This document shows, in pieces, positions 7,658-16,551 of a stretch of DNA of 64,000 nt (within the stretch, counting starts at the first letter, position 1; each line of letters starts with the position of its first letter). The translations under genes were made by a program, and so were the position numbers. This DNA comes from Ramlibacter sp. (lineage in GTDB: Bacteria > Pseudomonadota > Gammaproteobacteria > Burkholderiales > Burkholderiaceae_C): assembly GCA_019635435.1 (NCBI GenBank), contig JAHBZM010000001.1, positions 682,001 to 746,000 on the forward strand. The letters run 5' to 3'. Under the pieces are notes generated by a model. It had not been told where the DNA came from, did no database searches, and was given only the letters and a program-made list of their open reading frames with translations.

Positions 7658-10204
7658 TTGGCCGCCACACCGCCCTCTCTTGCCAATTCGGCAGTTGCGC
7701 GTCAGGCGCGGGAGCGGTTCATTGCCTACGCGGAACCGGTCATGGGGCCGATGTCGGAAGCCATCCGGGCGCGGCTGATCGAGTCGGTTGACCAAAGTGC
7801 CAGCACGCGTGAAATGCAGGACCGCAGGGATGCGATGCTGGATTTTGACCGCCTGTGCAAGGCCTGGATCGAGGGGGCGCCCAAGGCCTGGCGCCGCGCG
7901 CTGATCCCGCCCACCGCCACGGCGCGCGTTCGTCTGGAAGCGGCCAATCTCGAACTGATTGGCGACGAGGTGGTCGAGAAGAAGATCCTGGCGTCGCGGC
8001 TCGCGCTGTCGGTGCTGGACAAGGTGTCCTGGGAACTCAATGACCTGCGCCTGCGGATCCAGCACCTCGAGGGCGGCGACGACCTCGCGTCCCACGATGT
8101 GCTGCGCCCCGAAGTGATCTCCCAACTGCTCGTGGAGCAGTGGAGTTCGGCCGGGCTGTCGCGCGACACCTGGGGCCTGGCCAAGGACGAGATCCAGAAA
8201 CACATGGTCGAGCGCCTGGTCGAGGCTTACCGGCTGACCAACGAATTCCTCGTCGACAAAGGCGTTCTCCCGGATATCGAGCTGGCCGCACGGGTCAAGC
8301 GTGCCAATGCGCCTGCGTCCCAGCGCCCCGCGGCCGGACAGGGGCAACCCGGAGATACCGGGGCAGGCACCACCGGGTTCTCCGGCACCGGGCCCGGTGG
8401 CGGCTATGGCGGTGGAGCGGGTGGCGGGTCAGGCGCCAATGGCGGCCCAGGGGGCGGCAACGTTGGTGCGCCGGGCCATCCCGGAGCCTCGGGCGGCGGC
8501 TACTCCGGCTATGGTGGCGGTGGCGCGATGGGTTCTGGCCGGGAGGGCGCGGGCGCTTCGGGCGCCGGGGCCCAGGGGGGCGGATCGGGTGGAAGCGCCG
8601 GTGCTTTCGCTGGCGGTGGCGGGAATGGTTCCGCGGGCGGCTATGGCGCCAGCGCCTACGCGCAAAGCAGGCAGGGCCCCGCCGATGAAACCCGCATGCT
8701 GACCGCCAGCACCCCGCTGGCGCGAGCCCGCATGCGGGCCTCGGGCGTGGTGGGACAGCTCAAGCGGTTGCTGACCGAGCGCGTCGCGGGCTTCGATGCC
8801 GGCCACGCGACGCGGCCATCGCCGGCGCTGGCCGAGGCCATGAGCCACGAAGCCGCGACCCAGGTGGCCGACGGGACCGTCCATGAGGTGATGGTCTACG
8901 ATGACGTGGGCGTTGAACAGGTCGCCACCGCACTGCGCCAGCGCACCGGCGAGCTCAAGAAAAAGGCCGCCACCTCGACCGAGAAGGCGACCATCGAAAT
9001 TGTGGCCCTGATGTTCCAGAGCATCCTGGCCGAGGAACGGATTCCGCCCGCGGTGCGGGTCTGGTTTGCGCGGCTTCAGATGCCCGTGCTGCGCGTCGCG
9101 CTGTCGGAGCCCGAGTTCTTCGGCACCCTGCAGCACCCGGCCCGGCAGCTGATCGACCGGATGGGCTCCTGCGTCATGGGCTTTGACGCCAGCGCCATTG
9201 GTGGCAGTGCGCTGGAGACCGAGATCAAGCGCGTGGTCCAGGTGATCGAGCAATACCCCGAGACCGGCCGCCGCGTCTTTCAGCTCGTCTATGACGAGTT
9301 CCAGAAATTCCTTTCCAAATTCCTCACGGGGAAAGAGGCAACGCAGCGGCTGGTGAGCGTGGCCCAGCAGGTTGAGCAGAAGGAAACGATGGCGGTGCAG
9401 TACACCATCGAGATGCGCAACATGCTCAACGACATCCCGGTGCGCGAGGAAATCCGCGAGTTCCTGTTCAAGGTCTGGGCCGAGGTGCTGGCGGTGGCCG
9501 CGGTCAAGAGCGGCCCCCAGCATGAAGACACGATCGCGCTCAAGAAATCGGCCTCCGACCTGGTCTGGGCCGCGAGCGCCAAGCCCAACCGCAATGACCG
9601 CGCGCGCGTGATCCAGGACCTGCCCAAGCTGCTGCAGCGCCTGCGCCAGGGCATGACCCTGCTGGGCGTGCAGGGGTCCGCTCAGGAAGCCCACATCAAG
9701 ATCATCGGCGACACGCTGGCCGATGCCTTCCTGTCCAAGACCGAGGCGATCCCGCAGGCGCGCATCGAAGCCATGGCCAAGCGGCTCGCGAACCTCGAGG
9801 ACTTCGTCACCGACGACCAGTCAGGGGATTTGCCGCTGGATGCGGAGAGCATCGAGTTGATGCTGGGCATCGATGCGTCGACCATCGAGGTGGTGGCCGA
9901 CGGCGGCTCCAAGCCCAGCGCCGCCATGCTGGGCTGGGCCCAGGAGCTGCAGACCGGAACCTGGTTCACGCTGGACCACAACGGCAAGACCAACCAGGTG
10001 CAGTACGCCTGGTGCAGCGACCGCAAGCAGTTGCACCTGTTTGCCTCGACCGACGGGCGCAGCTTCCTCATCCAGGCGCGGCGGCTCGCGGCCTACCTGC
10101 AGGCCGGCCTGCTGGTGCCGGCCGAGGAAGAGGGCCTGACCGTGCGCGCCACCCGCGACGCGCTGGCCAAGCTCGATGCCAACCCGGAGCGCCTGCTCAG
10201 CTGA
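7658..10204 (+). CDS. DUF1631 family protein with a glycine-rich insert
   Basis: The product of about 848 residues matches the DUF1631 family, whose function is unknown. It is alpha-helical at both ends with no signal peptide or membrane segment, so it is probably cytoplasmic. I choose a TTG start at 7658 because AAGGA lies 7 nt upstream just after the secF stop; the only longer start would run 91 bp into secF. Residues about 227-336 form a glycine-rich, low-complexity block (runs such as GPGGGYGGGAGGGSG) separating the N-terminal helical part from the rest. By my recollection this makes it longer than usual for the family. A strong terminator follows. The link to secDF is only positional. 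Confidence 0.8.
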   Translation: MAATPPSLANSAVARQARERFIAYAEPVMGPMSEAIRARLIESVDQSASTREMQDRRDAMLDFDRLCKAWIEGAPKAWRRALIPPTATARVRLEAANLELIGDEVVEKKILASRLALSVLDKVSWELNDLRLRIQHLEGGDDLASHDVLRPEVISQLLVEQWSSAGLSRDTWGLAKDEIQKHMVERLVEAYRLTNEFLVDKGVLPDIELAARVKRANAPASQRPAAGQGQPGDTGAGTTGFSGTGPGGGYGGGAGGGSGANGGPGGGNVGAPGHPGASGGGYSGYGGGGAMGSGREGAGASGAGAQGGGSGGSAGAFAGGGGNGSAGGYGASAYAQSRQGPADETRMLTASTPLARARMRASGVVGQLKRLLTERVAGFDAGHATRPSPALAEAMSHEAATQVADGTVHEVMVYDDVGVEQVATALRQRTGELKKKAATSTEKATIEIVALMFQSILAEERIPPAVRVWFARLQMPVLRVALSEPEFFGTLQHPARQLIDRMGSCVMGFDASAIGGSALETEIKRVVQVIEQYPETGRRVFQLVYDEFQKFLSKFLTGKEATQRLVSVAQQVEQKETMAVQYTIEMRNMLNDIPVREEIREFLFKVWAEVLAVAAVKSGPQHEDTIALKKSASDLVWAASAKPNRNDRARVIQDLPKLLQRLRQGMTLLGVQGSAQEAHIKIIGDTLADAFLSKTEAIPQARIEAMAKRLANLEDFVTDDQSGDLPLDAESIELMLGIDASTIEVVADGGSKPSAAMLGWAQELQTGTWFTLDHNGKTNQVQYAWCSDRKQLHLFASTDGRSFLIQARRLAAYLQAGLLVPAEEEGLTVRATRDALAKLDANPERLLS

Positions 10205-10220
10205 ATTCGGAACGCGAAGC

Positions 10221-10252
10221 AAAAAAAAGCCGCAGGTCCTGCGGCTTTTTTT
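10221..10252. terminator. Bidirectional terminator between convergent genes
   Basis: An A8 tract, the dyad GCCGCAGG/CCTGCGGC (10229-10245) and a T7 tract form a symmetrical hairpin. It sits between the plus-strand DUF1631 gene and the minus-strand lipoprotein gene, so it can terminate both transcripts. Confidence 0.9.
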
Positions 10253-10277
10253 GTTGGCCAGAGGCCTTCGGGCTTGC

Positions 10278-11300
10278 TTATTGCAGAGTCACCGTGGTTG
10301 CGCCGGCGGCACAGGTGGGCGAGTAGGTGTACTGCAGGTTTGCCGCGCCGGCGATGCCACCCTGGCCCGCAATGGCCTGGCTCAGGCTTGCGTTGCCACT
10401 GGTGCAGGACCCTGCCGCGATGCCCGAAATGCAGAAGTTGAGGTTCAGAGGCACGCTGATGCCGCCCGCCGCCACGGTTCCGCTGACTGCCACGCCGCAG
10501 GTTCCCGAGCCTCCGCCCGCGCCCGTGCCGCCCACCGCCAGGCCCGAACCGTCAAAGTTGAAGGTGAGCGTGCCGGCGGGATTGGAGGTCTTGTAGGCCG
10601 CGTTGAACAGGGAGGTGAAGCTGGTCCACTGCTGCGCGGTGAACGTGGTGCTGGTGAAGGTCTGCAGCGTGATGGCATTGGTCGCCAGGTATTGGGACAG
10701 GCCGCGCAACACCTGGCCGTAGGTGTTGGTCGAGCCGGTCACCACCGGCAGCGTGTTGAGGTTGGGCACCTGGAACTGGGCGGCGATGCTGGTCGCCTTG
10801 ACGCCGTAGGCGCTGGCCGTGACCCCGGTGGTGACGTTGCCGAAAGCGTAGGTGTAGGCCAGCGTGGTCAGCGGCGTGACATAGCCCTGCACGGTGCCCC
10901 CGTTGACGGTGACCACGTTGCGCAGCGGCGTGGTGAGGGAGGTGGTGAGACCCGTCGCCTCGTCCACATAGCTGCCGCCGGTGATCTCGATGATGACGTC
11001 ACCCGATGCCGCCGGCACGCTGAGGCTGTAGGTCCCGTCTGCGCTGGTGCCGCCGGTTGCCAGCGTGGCGCCCGTCGTGGCGTTCTTGATGGTGACCGTG
11101 GCATTGGCGACCGGCCCCTTGACCGCAGCACCCGATACCACGGTGGCGGCCGGCGCGGGCGAGGGCGACGGGGAGGGAGAAGGCGACGGCGTGGGCGTGG
11201 CGGCGACCGTGCTGTCACTGCTGCCGCCGCAGGCCGACAGGCCCATGGCAGCGACGCAGGAGAAAAGGACAACCAAGCGTTGGCGGGAAGAAGAGGTCAT
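10278..11300 (-). CDS. Putative lipoprotein, carboxypeptidase-regulatory-like, unknown function
   Basis: The 340-residue product begins with a lipoprotein signal peptide ending in a lipobox (LSAC, Cys24). A serine-proline linker (about residues 38-50, SP repeats) then leads into a beta-rich region starting VSGAAVKGPVANATVTIKN, which resembles carboxypeptidase-regulatory-like or Ig-like modules. The ATG at 11300 is preferred because GGAG lies 6 nt upstream; an in-frame TTG at 11312 overlaps that ribosome site. I recognise no enzyme motif, and the role is probably envelope-associated. It shares a bidirectional terminator with the DUF1631 gene. Confidence 0.75.
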   Translation of the reverse strand: MTSSSRQRLVVLFSCVAAMGLSACGGSSDSTVAATPTPSPSPSPSPSPAPAATVVSGAAVKGPVANATVTIKNATTGATLATGGTSADGTYSLSVPAASGDVIIEITGGSYVDEATGLTTSLTTPLRNVVTVNGGTVQGYVTPLTTLAYTYAFGNVTTGVTASAYGVKATSIAAQFQVPNLNTLPVVTGSTNTYGQVLRGLSQYLATNAITLQTFTSTTFTAQQWTSFTSLFNAAYKTSNPAGTLTFNFDGSGLAVGGTGAGGGSGTCGVAVSGTVAAGGISVPLNLNFCISGIAAGSCTSGNASLSQAIAGQGGIAGAANLQYTYSPTCAAGATTVTLQ

Positions 11301-11411
11301 GTCAGGCTCCAAAGTACAACAAAGACGTTGGGCCTAGGTTAGGCAGCTTTCAGGCGGAAACCTATCCCTCGTTTGAGGGGGTTCCCGTGTAAAGCCGGGT
11401 GGCAGCCGCGC

Positions 11412-11897
11412 TCAGTGGGCGATGCGCAGCTCGGTGTCGTCGCAGAGTTCGTCGAGAACCAGCGCGTCGGGCTCCTCGCCGAAACTCCAGTAAACCATCA
11501 GGATGATGATCTTGAGGTCGTCCAGCGAGATCGGGTCACCCGGGGCGGCCATGGCACGGTCAATGACGATTTCGCGCATGGGCGCGGGCAGCACCCCGGC
11601 GCTTTCCAGAAAAGTCACAAAACTCAGGGCCTCGGCACCCAGGTGGTCCTGCTCCGCGACGGAGTAGATGCGCATGCTGTCGGGCGATTGCCCGTAGCCG
11701 AGGGGGTCATCGGTCGCGGGGGGCTGCAGCTGCGTGCCCTGGGCGGCAATGTGAAGGCCATTGAGCCAGGTCAGGGCCTGCTGGATTTCATCGGCGTCGA
11801 ACCCGACCGCGCTCAGCTTGCGTCCCAGTTGTTCCGGCTCGGGACACGCATCGCCTCGCCAGTAGTTTTCGTAGACGAACACCAGCACTTCAAACAT
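11412..11897 (-). CDS. smg: Smg/DUF494 family protein
   Basis: The 161-residue protein begins MFEVLVFVYENYW and matches the Smg (DUF494) family, a small acidic cytoplasmic protein of unclear function usually found next to dprA in beta- and gammaproteobacteria. It has no signal peptide. It lies 49 bp downstream of dprA on the same strand, which supports the assignment. In many relatives topA follows; here a lipoprotein gene follows instead. Confidence 0.9.
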   Translation of the reverse strand: MFEVLVFVYENYWRGDACPEPEQLGRKLSAVGFDADEIQQALTWLNGLHIAAQGTQLQPPATDDPLGYGQSPDSMRIYSVAEQDHLGAEALSFVTFLESAGVLPAPMREIVIDRAMAAPGDPISLDDLKIIILMVYWSFGEEPDALVLDELCDDTELRIAH

Positions 11898-11946
11898 GGC
11901 CCCAATCTAGCACAGAAACCGCCGGGCCCGGCCCGGGGCCCGGGGA

Positions 11947-13086
11947 TCAGACCGAGGCCATGCGCTGGAACAGGCCGCCGGGCAGCCGCGCGACCACCCC
12001 GTCAAGTTCCAGTTCCAGCAGCTGGGCCTGCAGGGTGGCGGCGTCTGTGCCGGTGCGGGCCACCAGGGCATCGATGCTGACAGGGTCGAAGCCCAGCGCC
12101 AGCAGCAGCGGGGATTCCGGGTCATTGGGGCTGCTGGTCCCCGCCAGCCGGCCACTGTCTGCTATCAAAGCAGGAGCAAAGCCGGGTCCCAGTTCTTCCA
12201 GGATGTCCTGTGCCGATTCCACCAGCTTGGCCCCCTGCTTGATCAGCGAGTGGCAGCCGCGGGACTGGGGGGAATGGATGGAGCCGGGAATGGCAAACAC
12301 GTCCTTGCCCTGCTCCAGCGCCTGCCGCGCCGTGATCAGCGATCCCGACTGCAGCGCGGCCTCCACCACCAGGGTGCCCCGGCTCAGGCCCGAGATCAGG
12401 CGGTTGCGCTTGGGAAAATTGGGCGCCAGAGGGGGTGTTCCCAGCGGGTACTCGCTGAGCAGCAGCCCCTGGCGCGCAATGGCCCGGGCCAGCGCCAGGT
12501 GCCGCTTGGGGTAGACGCGGTCCAGTCCCGTGCCCACCACGGCGATGGTGGCAAGCTGGCCGGGTGTCGCGCCGTCCAGCGCGCCCTGGTGGGCGGCGCC
12601 GTCCACCCCGAGCGCGAGGCCCGACACCACGGTGAGGCCGGATCCGGCCAGCGCCTGGGCAAACTGGCGTGCATTGGTCTCGCCCTGGGGCGTGGGGTTG
12701 CGGCTGCCCACCACGGCGATGCCCTGGGCCACGGCCTGGGGCGCCAGGTCCACGCCCATCAGGTAGAGCACCAGCGGTGGGTCTTCCAGGGCCAGCAGGG
12801 GCTCGGGGTACTCGGGGCTGCCGAGCACGGCGATGCGGCGGCGCACGCCGTCCTCGCTCGAGCGCAGCCAGTCCAGCGTGGTGTCCAGCAGGGCGGTCAG
12901 GCCCTCCGGCTCGGCCTGAAGCGCCTGGGCCTGGGCCGCACTGACCACCTGGCGCAGCGCCGGCGCGGGCTGGTCAAAGATGCTTTCCGGCAGACCGAAA
13001 GCGGCGAGCAGCTTGCGGGCGCTGCCGTTGCCGACCCCGTCGGTCAGCGTCAGCCGCAGCCAGGCTGCGAGTTCGTCGCGGTCCAC
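11947..13086 (-). CDS. dprA: DNA-processing protein DprA
   Basis: DprA binds incoming single-stranded DNA and loads RecA during natural transformation. The 379-residue product shows an N-terminal SAM-like region (about 1-70), the Rossmann-like core with GSRNPTPQGE and SGLALGVDGAAHQGAL, and a C-terminal winged-helix domain (about 310-375). The linker between core and winged helix carries one copy of the 58-bp repeat described in the findings, read in frame as FAPALIADSGRLAGTSSP. This shows the linker tolerates foreign sequence. It sits between smg and the LysM gene on the same strand. Confidence 0.95.
   Translation of the reverse strand: MDRDELAAWLRLTLTDGVGNGSARKLLAAFGLPESIFDQPAPALRQVVSAAQAQALQAEPEGLTALLDTTLDWLRSSEDGVRRRIAVLGSPEYPEPLLALEDPPLVLYLMGVDLAPQAVAQGIAVVGSRNPTPQGETNARQFAQALAGSGLTVVSGLALGVDGAAHQGALDGATPGQLATIAVVGTGLDRVYPKRHLALARAIARQGLLLSEYPLGTPPLAPNFPKRNRLISGLSRGTLVVEAALQSGSLITARQALEQGKDVFAIPGSIHSPQSRGCHSLIKQGAKLVESAQDILEELGPGFAPALIADSGRLAGTSSPNDPESPLLLALGFDPVSIDALVARTGTDAATLQAQLLELELDGVVARLPGGLFQRMASV
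12123..12180 (-). repeat. 58-bp interspersed palindromic element, copy A (in dprA)
   Basis: Reading the minus strand from 12180, the copy has TTT, a head GCT-N11-AGC, exactly 20 bp, GGAC and a 14-bp tail. It is in the same orientation as dprA, in frame with GCT as a codon, and codes for part of the linker before the winged-helix domain. The tail is the most diverged of the six copies. Confidence 0.8.
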
Positions 13087-13107
13087 GGGAGCCAGGAATG
13101 CAGGGTT

Positions 13108-14343
13108 TTAGCGGGGGTTGGCGACGCGGTCGCCGATTTTCACGCCATCGGAGATTTCGAGAATCAGCGCATAGGACAGCTTCTCGAAGGGGCGGAACAC
13201 CATCAGCAGGCCATTGCGCTCGTCGGGCAGCTTGATCGCGGTGGGCTTGCCGGGCTGGGTCCGGTCGACCAGGCTCTGGCCGTCCTTGAGGATTGCCAGC
13301 ACATGGCCGCTCTCGATGCCGTCGGCGGTGCCGCGGTTGATCACGACGATCTGGTTCTGCGCGGCATTGGCCACGGCCGTGCCATACATCGACACGATCG
13401 CGCCCTCGACCTTGTTCTCGGGCGCGCGCGGCACATAGCTCACCAGCTCGCGCGGCGGCTCGGGCAGCAGCCGGTCGCCGGTGCGCATTTCTTCCTTGGA
13501 CGACACGATGTCGATCGTCGCGGGCACGGCTGTGCTCTGGGTCTTGCCTTCCGTGTCGGTCACGCTGCGGGTGCTTTCGCTGCGCACCAGCACCGCCTTG
13601 CCGACGTATTGGGCCTCGTAGCCCAGCACGGCCTTGGTGACGGGGTCGCGTAGCGCGGTGGCGTTGCGGAACACGCGGAAATCATTGGCCTTGCCCTTGC
13701 CCAGCATCATCGGGGTCTCGGCGTTGCCCCGGGCATAGGCGCGATCGCCGCGGCTCAGGAGCACGCGGCCTTCCTGCGTTGCAACGATCCGCGGCGCGGC
13801 TTCCAGCACGCCCTCGTTGACGATCACCGGCTCCGCCAGGAAGGGCTCGATCAGGTGGGTCTGCAGGGTCGGGATGGCGCTGTCGGCCAGGGTTTCGTAG
13901 CGGGTGCGCGGCGACACCCGCACCGTTTCGGTGGGGGGCACGCCGTCGGTCGAGCCGCTGCCGGCCTGCCCCATGCGCAGGCGGGCCAGCCCGTTGGCCT
14001 TGTCCAGGAACAGCTGTTGGCCCGGGAAGATGAGGTGGGGGTTGCGGATTTCCTGCAGGTTCATGCCCCACAGCTCGGGCCAGCGCCAGGGGCTTTTGAG
14101 GAACAGGCCCGAGATGGCCCACAGCGTGTCGCCGGACTTGACCGTGTAGCTGTCGGGGGCGTTGGCGGCCAGCTCGCTCAGCGGGACGCCGGCCTGGGCC
14201 ACTTGCTGGGCCGTGGCTTTCTGGCCGGGCGTGATCGGGAAATTCTGGGCCTGGGCCGGGGTGATCGCCGCCAGGGCGCCCAGCACGGCCCAGCCGCCCA
14301 GACGCCGCAGGGCAGATCCTGCCCCCGAGGTTTGCGCCATCAT
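13108..14343 (-). CDS. Secreted LysM peptidoglycan-binding protein
   Basis: The 411-residue protein starts with a signal peptide (cleavage near residue 32, after TPAQA). One LysM domain follows at about 66-115 (YTVKSGDTLWAISGLFL...IFPGQQLFL), so it should act in the periplasm at peptidoglycan. The rest (about 150-411) is a long conserved tail with no motif I recognise. The start is chosen at the ATG at 14343, which has AGGA upstream; further ATGs upstream would put a charged stretch before the signal peptide. It is divergent from def and upstream of dprA, an order common in Burkholderiales. Confidence 0.88.
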   Translation of the reverse strand: MMAQTSGAGSALRRLGGWAVLGALAAITPAQAQNFPITPGQKATAQQVAQAGVPLSELAANAPDSYTVKSGDTLWAISGLFLKSPWRWPELWGMNLQEIRNPHLIFPGQQLFLDKANGLARLRMGQAGSGSTDGVPPTETVRVSPRTRYETLADSAIPTLQTHLIEPFLAEPVIVNEGVLEAAPRIVATQEGRVLLSRGDRAYARGNAETPMMLGKGKANDFRVFRNATALRDPVTKAVLGYEAQYVGKAVLVRSESTRSVTDTEGKTQSTAVPATIDIVSSKEEMRTGDRLLPEPPRELVSYVPRAPENKVEGAIVSMYGTAVANAAQNQIVVINRGTADGIESGHVLAILKDGQSLVDRTQPGKPTAIKLPDERNGLLMVFRPFEKLSYALILEISDGVKIGDRVANPR

Positions 14344-14539
14344 CTGTTTTTTCCTGTCTTGCTGCATTCCATGCCCCCGGGGAACCGGCCCGCCTTGTTC
14401 AGGCGCGGGTCGGTCAGAAGTCTTCATAAATCACTGGCGATTTTGCGCTCAAGCCCTTGATTGGGCAACGTTTATAGCCTTTTGCCGATGCCAGGAAAGC
14501 CAAAAGTAGCGAAAATAGCGACATTGACCGCGAGATTTC

Positions 14540-15052
14540 ATGGCCCTTCTTCCCATTCTTTGTTACCCAGACCCCAGGCTGCACACGGTGGCCAAGCCCG
14601 TGCAGGCGGTGGACGACCGCATCAAGGCGCTGATCGCCGACATGCTGGACACCATGTACGACGCCAACGGCATCGGCCTGGCGGCCACGCAGATCGACGT
14701 GCATGAACGCCTGATCGTGATCGATGTGTCGGAAGGGCGCAACGAGCCCCTGGTGCTGATCAACCCCGACATCATCTGGGCCAGCCCCGACAAGCAGATC
14801 AACGACGAGGGCTGTCTCTCGGTGCCCGGCATCTATGACGGCGTGGCGCGTGCCTCGGCCATCAAGGTCACCGCGCTGGATGGCCAGGGCGTGTCGCGCA
14901 CGCTGGAGGCCGAGGGCCTGCTGGCGGTCTGCATCCAGCATGAGATGGACCACCTGCTGGGCAAGGTGTTTGTGGAGTACCTGTCACCGCTCAAGCGCAA
15001 CCGCATCAAGAACAAGATGCTCAAGGCGCGGCGCGAGGCAGAGCGCGCCTGA
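14540..15052 (+). CDS. def: Peptide deformylase
   Basis: Peptide deformylase removes the formyl group from the N-terminal methionine of new proteins. All three family motifs are present in the 170-residue product: GIGLAATQ, EGCLSVP and QHEMDHL, with the Cys and two His that bind the catalytic metal. It is followed by a small lipoprotein gene and fmt, so the enzymes that add and remove the formyl group are encoded together. The divergent region 14344-14539 must carry its promoter; no clear -35/-10 pair is visible. Confidence 0.97.
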   Translation: MALLPILCYPDPRLHTVAKPVQAVDDRIKALIADMLDTMYDANGIGLAATQIDVHERLIVIDVSEGRNEPLVLINPDIIWASPDKQINDEGCLSVPGIYDGVARASAIKVTALDGQGVSRTLEAEGLLAVCIQHEMDHLLGKVFVEYLSPLKRNRIKNKMLKARREAERA

Positions 15053-15068
15053 CGCGCCGGGCAGCGCC

Positions 15069-15584
15069 ATGTTGTCGTTCCTGATGACTTTGCCGCGGCG
15101 GCGCCTGGCGCCGGCCCTGCTGGGCGCGGCCTGGCTGGCCTGCGGCTGCGCCGTTACGCCCGTGACCGGCTACGGCGTGGCGCCCGGAACCTCCCGCGAG
15201 GCCGTGCTGGCCCGGCTCGGGGCGCCCACGCGCAGTGTGCCCCTGGCCACGGGCGAACGCCTGCAGTACTCGCTGCAGCCCGCAGGGCAGGCCGCCTACA
15301 TGGTGGACCTGGACGCCGCGGGCAAGGTCGTGGCTTCGCGCCAGGTGCTCACGCCGGCTGACTTTGCCCGCATTGTGGAAGGCCAGTGGCGCCGCGCCGA
15401 TGTCGAGCGCGAGTTCGGCCCGTCGGCCCGCGTTGACCACATTGGCAACTGGCGCGGCGACATCCTGACCTACCGCTGGAGCGATGGCAGCGACATGTTT
15501 TTCTGGGTCTACCTTGACCCGCGTGACGTGGTCCAGCGCACCCAGCAGGGAATGGAATTCGTCAATGCACCGGACCGGGAGTAG
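15069..15584 (+). CDS. Small BamE/OmlA-like lipoprotein
   Basis: The 171-residue product has a hydrophobic signal segment ending LACGC, a slightly atypical lipobox with Cys27 the likely lipidated residue. The mature part contains GYGVAPGTSREAVLARLGAPT, the helix-turn pattern seen in SmpA/OmlA/BamE-like domains, repeated more weakly as GQWRRADVEREFGPS. An outer-membrane lipoprotein is likely; the exact role is unknown. It lies 16 bp after def and 6 bp before fmt, so it is probably cotranscribed with them. Confidence 0.8.
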   Translation: MLSFLMTLPRRRLAPALLGAAWLACGCAVTPVTGYGVAPGTSREAVLARLGAPTRSVPLATGERLQYSLQPAGQAAYMVDLDAAGKVVASRQVLTPADFARIVEGQWRRADVEREFGPSARVDHIGNWRGDILTYRWSDGSDMFFWVYLDPRDVVQRTQQGMEFVNAPDRE

Positions 15585-15590
15585 GGGCTG

Positions 15591-16550
15591 ATGCGCGTCA
15601 TCTTCGCGGGCACGCCCGAGTTTGCGCGCGAGGCGCTGCAGCGGCTGCTGGCGGCCGGCTTCCAGGTGCCGCTGGTGCTGACCCAGCCCGACCGCCCCGC
15701 CGGCCGCGGCCTGAAGCTGCAGGCCTCGCCGGTCAAGCAACTGGCGCAGCAACAGCACATTTCCCTGGCCCAGCCGCGCAGCCTGCGGCTGGACGGCAAA
15801 TACCCCGAAGACGCCGCCGCGGCCAAAGCGGCGATTGAAGCCGCGCGGGCCGACGTGATGGTGGTGGCGGCCTATGGCCTGATCCTGCCGCAGTGGGTGC
15901 TGGACACCCCGCCGCTGGGTTGCCTGAACATCCACGCCTCGCTCTTGCCGCGCTGGCGCGGCGCCGCGCCGATCCACCGCGCCGTCGAGGCGGGCGATGC
16001 GCAAACCGGCATCACCATCATGCAGATGGACGCGGGGCTGGACACCGGCGACATGCTGCTGGTGGAAAAGCTCGCGCTGGCACCCGATGAGACCACGGGT
16101 TCCCTGCACGACAAGCTCGCCACGCTGGGCGGCCGCCTGGTGGTGGAAGCGCTGGAGATGGCCGCCTGCGGCGGATTCACTCCCGTGAAGCAGCCTGATC
16201 AGGGCGTGACCTATGCACACAAGGTCGAGAAGGCCCAGGCCCGGGTCGACTGGTCGCAGCCGGCCGCCGTGATTGACCGGCGGGTTCGTGCCTTCAACCC
16301 GTTCCCTGGCGCCTTCACCGAGCTGGAGGGTGAGACCTTCAAGCTGTTTTGCTCCCAAATTGAGAGCAAAGAGTGCCCGGCTGGCGTGGACTCTGGCACA
16401 ATTTTGTCTGCAACCCCTGATGGCATCGAGGTCGCCTGCGGCGCTGGCGTGCTGCGCCTGACCGAGCTGCAGCGCGCGGGCGGCAAGCGGCTGGCCGTGG
16501 CCGATTTTTTGCGCGGCTTTGATCTCAAGCCCGGCATGGCGTTTTCCTGA
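15591..16550 (+). CDS. fmt: Methionyl-tRNA formyltransferase
   Basis: Fmt formylates Met-tRNA(fMet) using 10-formyltetrahydrofolate, which initiates protein synthesis. The 319-residue protein has the catalytic loop HASLLPRWRGAAPIHRA and GITIMQMDAGLDTGDM in the N-terminal domain, and an OB-like C-terminal domain. A copy of the 58-bp repeat lies in the C-terminal domain (about residues 253-272). It is translated in a different frame from the copies in dprA and the thioredoxin gene, yet leaves the reading frame intact. The overall length is near normal, so the enzyme is presumably functional. Confidence 0.96.
   Translation: MRVIFAGTPEFAREALQRLLAAGFQVPLVLTQPDRPAGRGLKLQASPVKQLAQQQHISLAQPRSLRLDGKYPEDAAAAKAAIEAARADVMVVAAYGLILPQWVLDTPPLGCLNIHASLLPRWRGAAPIHRAVEAGDAQTGITIMQMDAGLDTGDMLLVEKLALAPDETTGSLHDKLATLGGRLVVEALEMAACGGFTPVKQPDQGVTYAHKVEKAQARVDWSQPAAVIDRRVRAFNPFPGAFTELEGETFKLFCSQIESKECPAGVDSGTILSATPDGIEVACGAGVLRLTELQRAGGKRLAVADFLRGFDLKPGMAFS
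16348..16405 (+). repeat. 58-bp interspersed palindromic element, copy B (in fmt)
   Basis: The head GCT-N11-AGC starts at 16351, and GGAC lies exactly 20 bp after it at 16388-16391, then a tail ending in ATTTTG. It is in the same orientation as fmt but begins at codon position 2, so the encoded peptide differs from that of copies A and C. Confidence 0.85.
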
Positions 16551-16551
16551 C

